From the NCBI GenBank assembly GCA_902363665.1, contig CABJAW010000002.1:281795-345794 (forward strand): a stretch of 64,000 nucleotides of DNA. The letters are read 5' to 3'. Position 1 is the stretch's first letter, and every line of letters starts with the position of its first letter. Origin of the DNA: Lachnospiraceae bacterium (lineage in GTDB: Bacteria; Bacillota; Clostridia; Lachnospirales; Lachnospiraceae). Position numbers and translations under genes: made by a program. A model generated the notes under the pieces. It was not told where the DNA came from. It was given only the letters and a program-made list of their open reading frames with translations, and made no database searches. Below, piece after piece: positions 62,100 through 64,000 of this stretch.

Positions 62100-63476
62100 T
62101 TACATCTTAATCCACCCAAATGCATTGGCCACTGAGCTGATCAGAATGATCGCTGCAAAAATCGGGCACAAGTAACGGATCATGAAATTGAAAATCTTCT
62201 TTCTGCGGAATTTCGCCTCCCCCACAAGTACTTCCTGCTCGATCTTCTTGACACCGATCACACGTGATACAAGAAGGCACGTGGCAATCGCAGCGATCGG
62301 CATCATTACAGAGTTTGTCAGGAAATCAAAGAAATCAAGGAACTGCATTCCTATGATCTTTACAAATCCAAGCGGTCCATAGCCAAGTGAGGAAAGGGTA
62401 CCGAGCACCACCATGATAACGCCCACTACAACGGTCGATTTTTTCCGTCCCCATTTCAGCTCATCCTGGAAGGTAGAAACAGCACTCTCGGTCAGCGCGA
62501 TTGAGCTTGTCACTGCCGCACACAGTACGAGCAGGAAAAACAAAACACCAACCAACGTGCCAAATCCCATACTCTCAAATACCTTCGGAATTGTAATGAA
62601 CATCAACGATGGTCCTGCCTGCAGCATATCCGGATCCCCGCCGGAGAATGAAAAGACTGCCGGAATGATCATAAGCCCCGCCATAATTGCGATTGCAGTG
62701 TCAAAAACCTCTACATTTCGCGTTGAATCCTCGATTGAAATGTCTTTTTTCATGTAAGAACCGAAGGTAACAAGAATTCCCATTGCAATTGACAGCGAAT
62801 AGAACATCTGTCCCATTGCTGCCACAACAGTCATCCAGGAAAAGTTTGACAGATTCGGCACGAGAAAATATTTTACACCCTCCAATGCCCCCGGTCTTGT
62901 AACAGAATAGACCGCAATAATAACAGAAAGTATCACGAGCACCGGCATCATCATGCTGGAAACACGCTCCACGCCATTACGGACACCTGCATAGATGATC
63001 GCCAGTGTGAAAAAAGTAAATACCAGGAAACACAGCTCCGTCGATGTTCCATTTGAAATAAAAGAAGTGAAATATCCATCTCCGGCCAGAGCTTTTCCGT
63101 TTCCTTTGATATACTCCACAAGATATTTAATAACCCAGCCGCCAATTACCGAATAGTACGGCACGATCAGAACCGGAATAATTGCATTGATCCAGCCGCC
63201 AAAGGACAGCCAGCCGGATTTTGTAAATTTCCGAAAGGCGCCGACCGGACTTTTTTGGGTCATTCGGCCAAGCGCAGTCTCCGCTACGATCATCGTGTAA
63301 CCGAATGTCAGCGCCAGCACGATATAGACGAGCAGGAAAATTCCTCCGCCGTATTTCGCTGCAAGATACGGAAATCTCCAGATATTTCCAAGGCCGACCG
63401 AAGCACCGGCCGCTGAGAGTACGAAGCCGAGTCTTCCCGAAAACGTACTGCGTTTTTCATTATGATGTTCTTCCAC
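62100..63476 (-). CDS. Sodium-dependent transporter, NSS family (second copy)
   Basis: 458 aa from GTG 63476, which has GGGGAGG nine bases upstream; ATGs at 63503 and 63494 have none. Twelve membrane helices; GRLGFVLSAAGASVGLGNIWRFPYLAAKYGGGIFLLVY is the complete LeuT-type helix-1/2 motif with Na+ and substrate residues. It imports an amino acid with sodium. Family B repeat occupies its upstream region. Confidence 0.94.
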   Translation of the reverse strand: MEEHHNEKRSTFSGRLGFVLSAAGASVGLGNIWRFPYLAAKYGGGIFLLVYIVLALTFGYTMIVAETALGRMTQKSPVGAFRKFTKSGWLSFGGWINAIIPVLIVPYYSVIGGWVIKYLVEYIKGNGKALAGDGYFTSFISNGTSTELCFLVFTFFTLAIIYAGVRNGVERVSSMMMPVLVILSVIIAVYSVTRPGALEGVKYFLVPNLSNFSWMTVVAAMGQMFYSLSIAMGILVTFGSYMKKDISIEDSTRNVEVFDTAIAIMAGLMIIPAVFSFSGGDPDMLQAGPSLMFITIPKVFESMGFGTLVGVLFFLLVLCAAVTSSIALTESAVSTFQDELKWGRKKSTVVVGVIMVVLGTLSSLGYGPLGFVKIIGMQFLDFFDFLTNSVMMPIAAIATCLLVSRVIGVKKIEQEVLVGEAKFRRKKIFNFMIRYLCPIFAAIILISSVANAFGWIKM

Positions 63477-63517
63477 TTGATGGTTCCTCCCCATATTTTT
63501 CATTCGCCATATCTTTT

Positions 63518-63732
63518 AACCGAGTCAAGCAAGTCCCCTGCTTCAATTGCGTGGAGCAATAAGCAGTGGGTAGGGACTTGCTTGTATCAGGAGTGGTACA
63601 AGCCACTCCTGATAAGCTGCGAAGCAGCTACTCGGTTATGAAATATCATAAGGAAGGACCCGCTTGCGGGAGGATCCCTTATGATCCTACAAGTAGCGAA
63701 GCGGATTGCGAATATCCGCTTGACCTGAGTCA
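63518..63732 (-). repeat. Repeat family B, copy 3 (inverted relative to the others)
   Basis: Reverse complement of the 18172 copy, with the same optional ATCATAAGG hairpin, AGCTGC-TTC-GCAGCT and ATCAGGAGTGG/CCACTCCTGAT stems. It ends in CAAGCAAGTCCC/GGGACTTGCTTG. It lies upstream of the NSS gene. Confidence 0.88.
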
Positions 63733-63788
63733 ATCACCGCTTTGATCCTTCCAACGTTTCTTCGTTTCAGCCATTATCACAAAGAAAC

Positions 63789-63833
63789 GGCTGCGAAAAA
63801 CAACGATACGCTTTTCACAGCCTTGTTTTTTTC
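63789..63833 (+). terminator. Terminator-like hairpin
   Basis: GGCTG-GAAAA/TTTTC-CAGCC stem followed by T7 on the plus strand, but no plus-strand gene precedes it in view; it may belong to a small transcript. 63834-63960 shows nothing else. Confidence 0.4.
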
Positions 63834-63964
63834 TTATACCTGAATCAATGTCATTTAGTTAACGTTTAATAGGGAGCGAATTCTTACAGAATAAATTACA
63901 GATGAACCTTAGTGAAACCGTTTTACAGATATGTTTACGATTTACCCGTGAAGGAAAGCACGAC

Positions 63965-63988
63965 AAAAAGACAGATTGCAAATCTGCC
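63965..63988 (-). terminator. Terminator-like hairpin of a gene beyond the window
   Basis: CAGATT-GCA-AATCTG with U5 on the minus strand, pointing to a leftward gene ending just past 64000. Confidence 0.45.
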
Positions 63989-64000
63989 TCAAAACGGTTT

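Noticed and set aside
1..64000. CRISPR arrays, tRNA or rRNA genes
   Set aside because: No regularly spaced repeat-spacer array and no tRNA or rRNA sequence was recognised; the repeats present are dispersed MITE-like elements or the in-frame glgA repeat.

Overview
The window looks like chromosome from a gut-type Lachnospiraceae (Clostridia, Firmicutes). The reasons are strong AGGAGG-type ribosome binding sites, Tn916-type integration genes, a GH42 beta-galactosidase, paired MATE and NSS transporters, a PerR/rubredoxin pair and a Gram-positive style lipoprotein. The species cannot be fixed from this sequence. No rRNA, tRNA or CRISPR array was seen.

Left chromosomal part (1-29245). Genes 10525 down to 1 form one leftward peptide-utilisation cluster: M42 aminopeptidase, M38-type amidohydrolase, peptide-binding protein, DppB/C/D/F-type ABC importer, and a fumarate-reductase-like flavoprotein that runs off the window. 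A divergent FadR-type GntR gene is its likely regulator. Then come recQ with an ATGA-coupled 5'-nucleotidase, an ECF sigma/anti-sigma pair, xpt, a cysteine-cluster protein, AraC plus GH42 beta-galactosidase, a MATE pump, adenosine deaminase, LysR, an NSS symporter and hsp20.

Mobile part (29246 to about 53.9 kb), visibly richer in A+T. A complete integrative mobilizable element of about 15.9 kb (29246-45181) is bounded by 19-bp direct repeats. It has a Tn916-type integrase with arm-type repeats at both ends, an excisionase, an Xre switch, a two-ABC-exporter/lipoprotein/AraC cargo, MobC and relaxase, a ParM/ParR-like partition pair, a P4-type primase and TnpV. It sits exactly in the heat-shock promoter and CIRCE-like operator of hsp20. 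Next to it lies the end of a second, related element (integrase C-terminus) fused to the 3' end of a feoB gene. Beyond that is a patchwork of remnants (IS30, TcpD-like, TnpV, Fur) around a RelB/ParE toxin-antitoxin pair, two alpha/beta hydrolases, a methyltransferase, an acetyltransferase and a second MATE pump.

Right chromosomal part (about 53.9-64 kb): a second amidohydrolase, perR-rubredoxin, glycerate kinase, a surface protein, an orphan cobI-type methyltransferase coupled to an ABC-2 exporter, glycogen synthase with a repeat-rich N-terminal tail, and a second NSS symporter.

Two dispersed repeat families are conspicuous. Family A is a 142-144 bp MITE with 18-bp inverted ends and 8-bp target duplications (five full copies, two deletion derivatives). 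Family B is a roughly 210-240 bp multi-hairpin element (three copies plus fragments). Neither encodes a protein.
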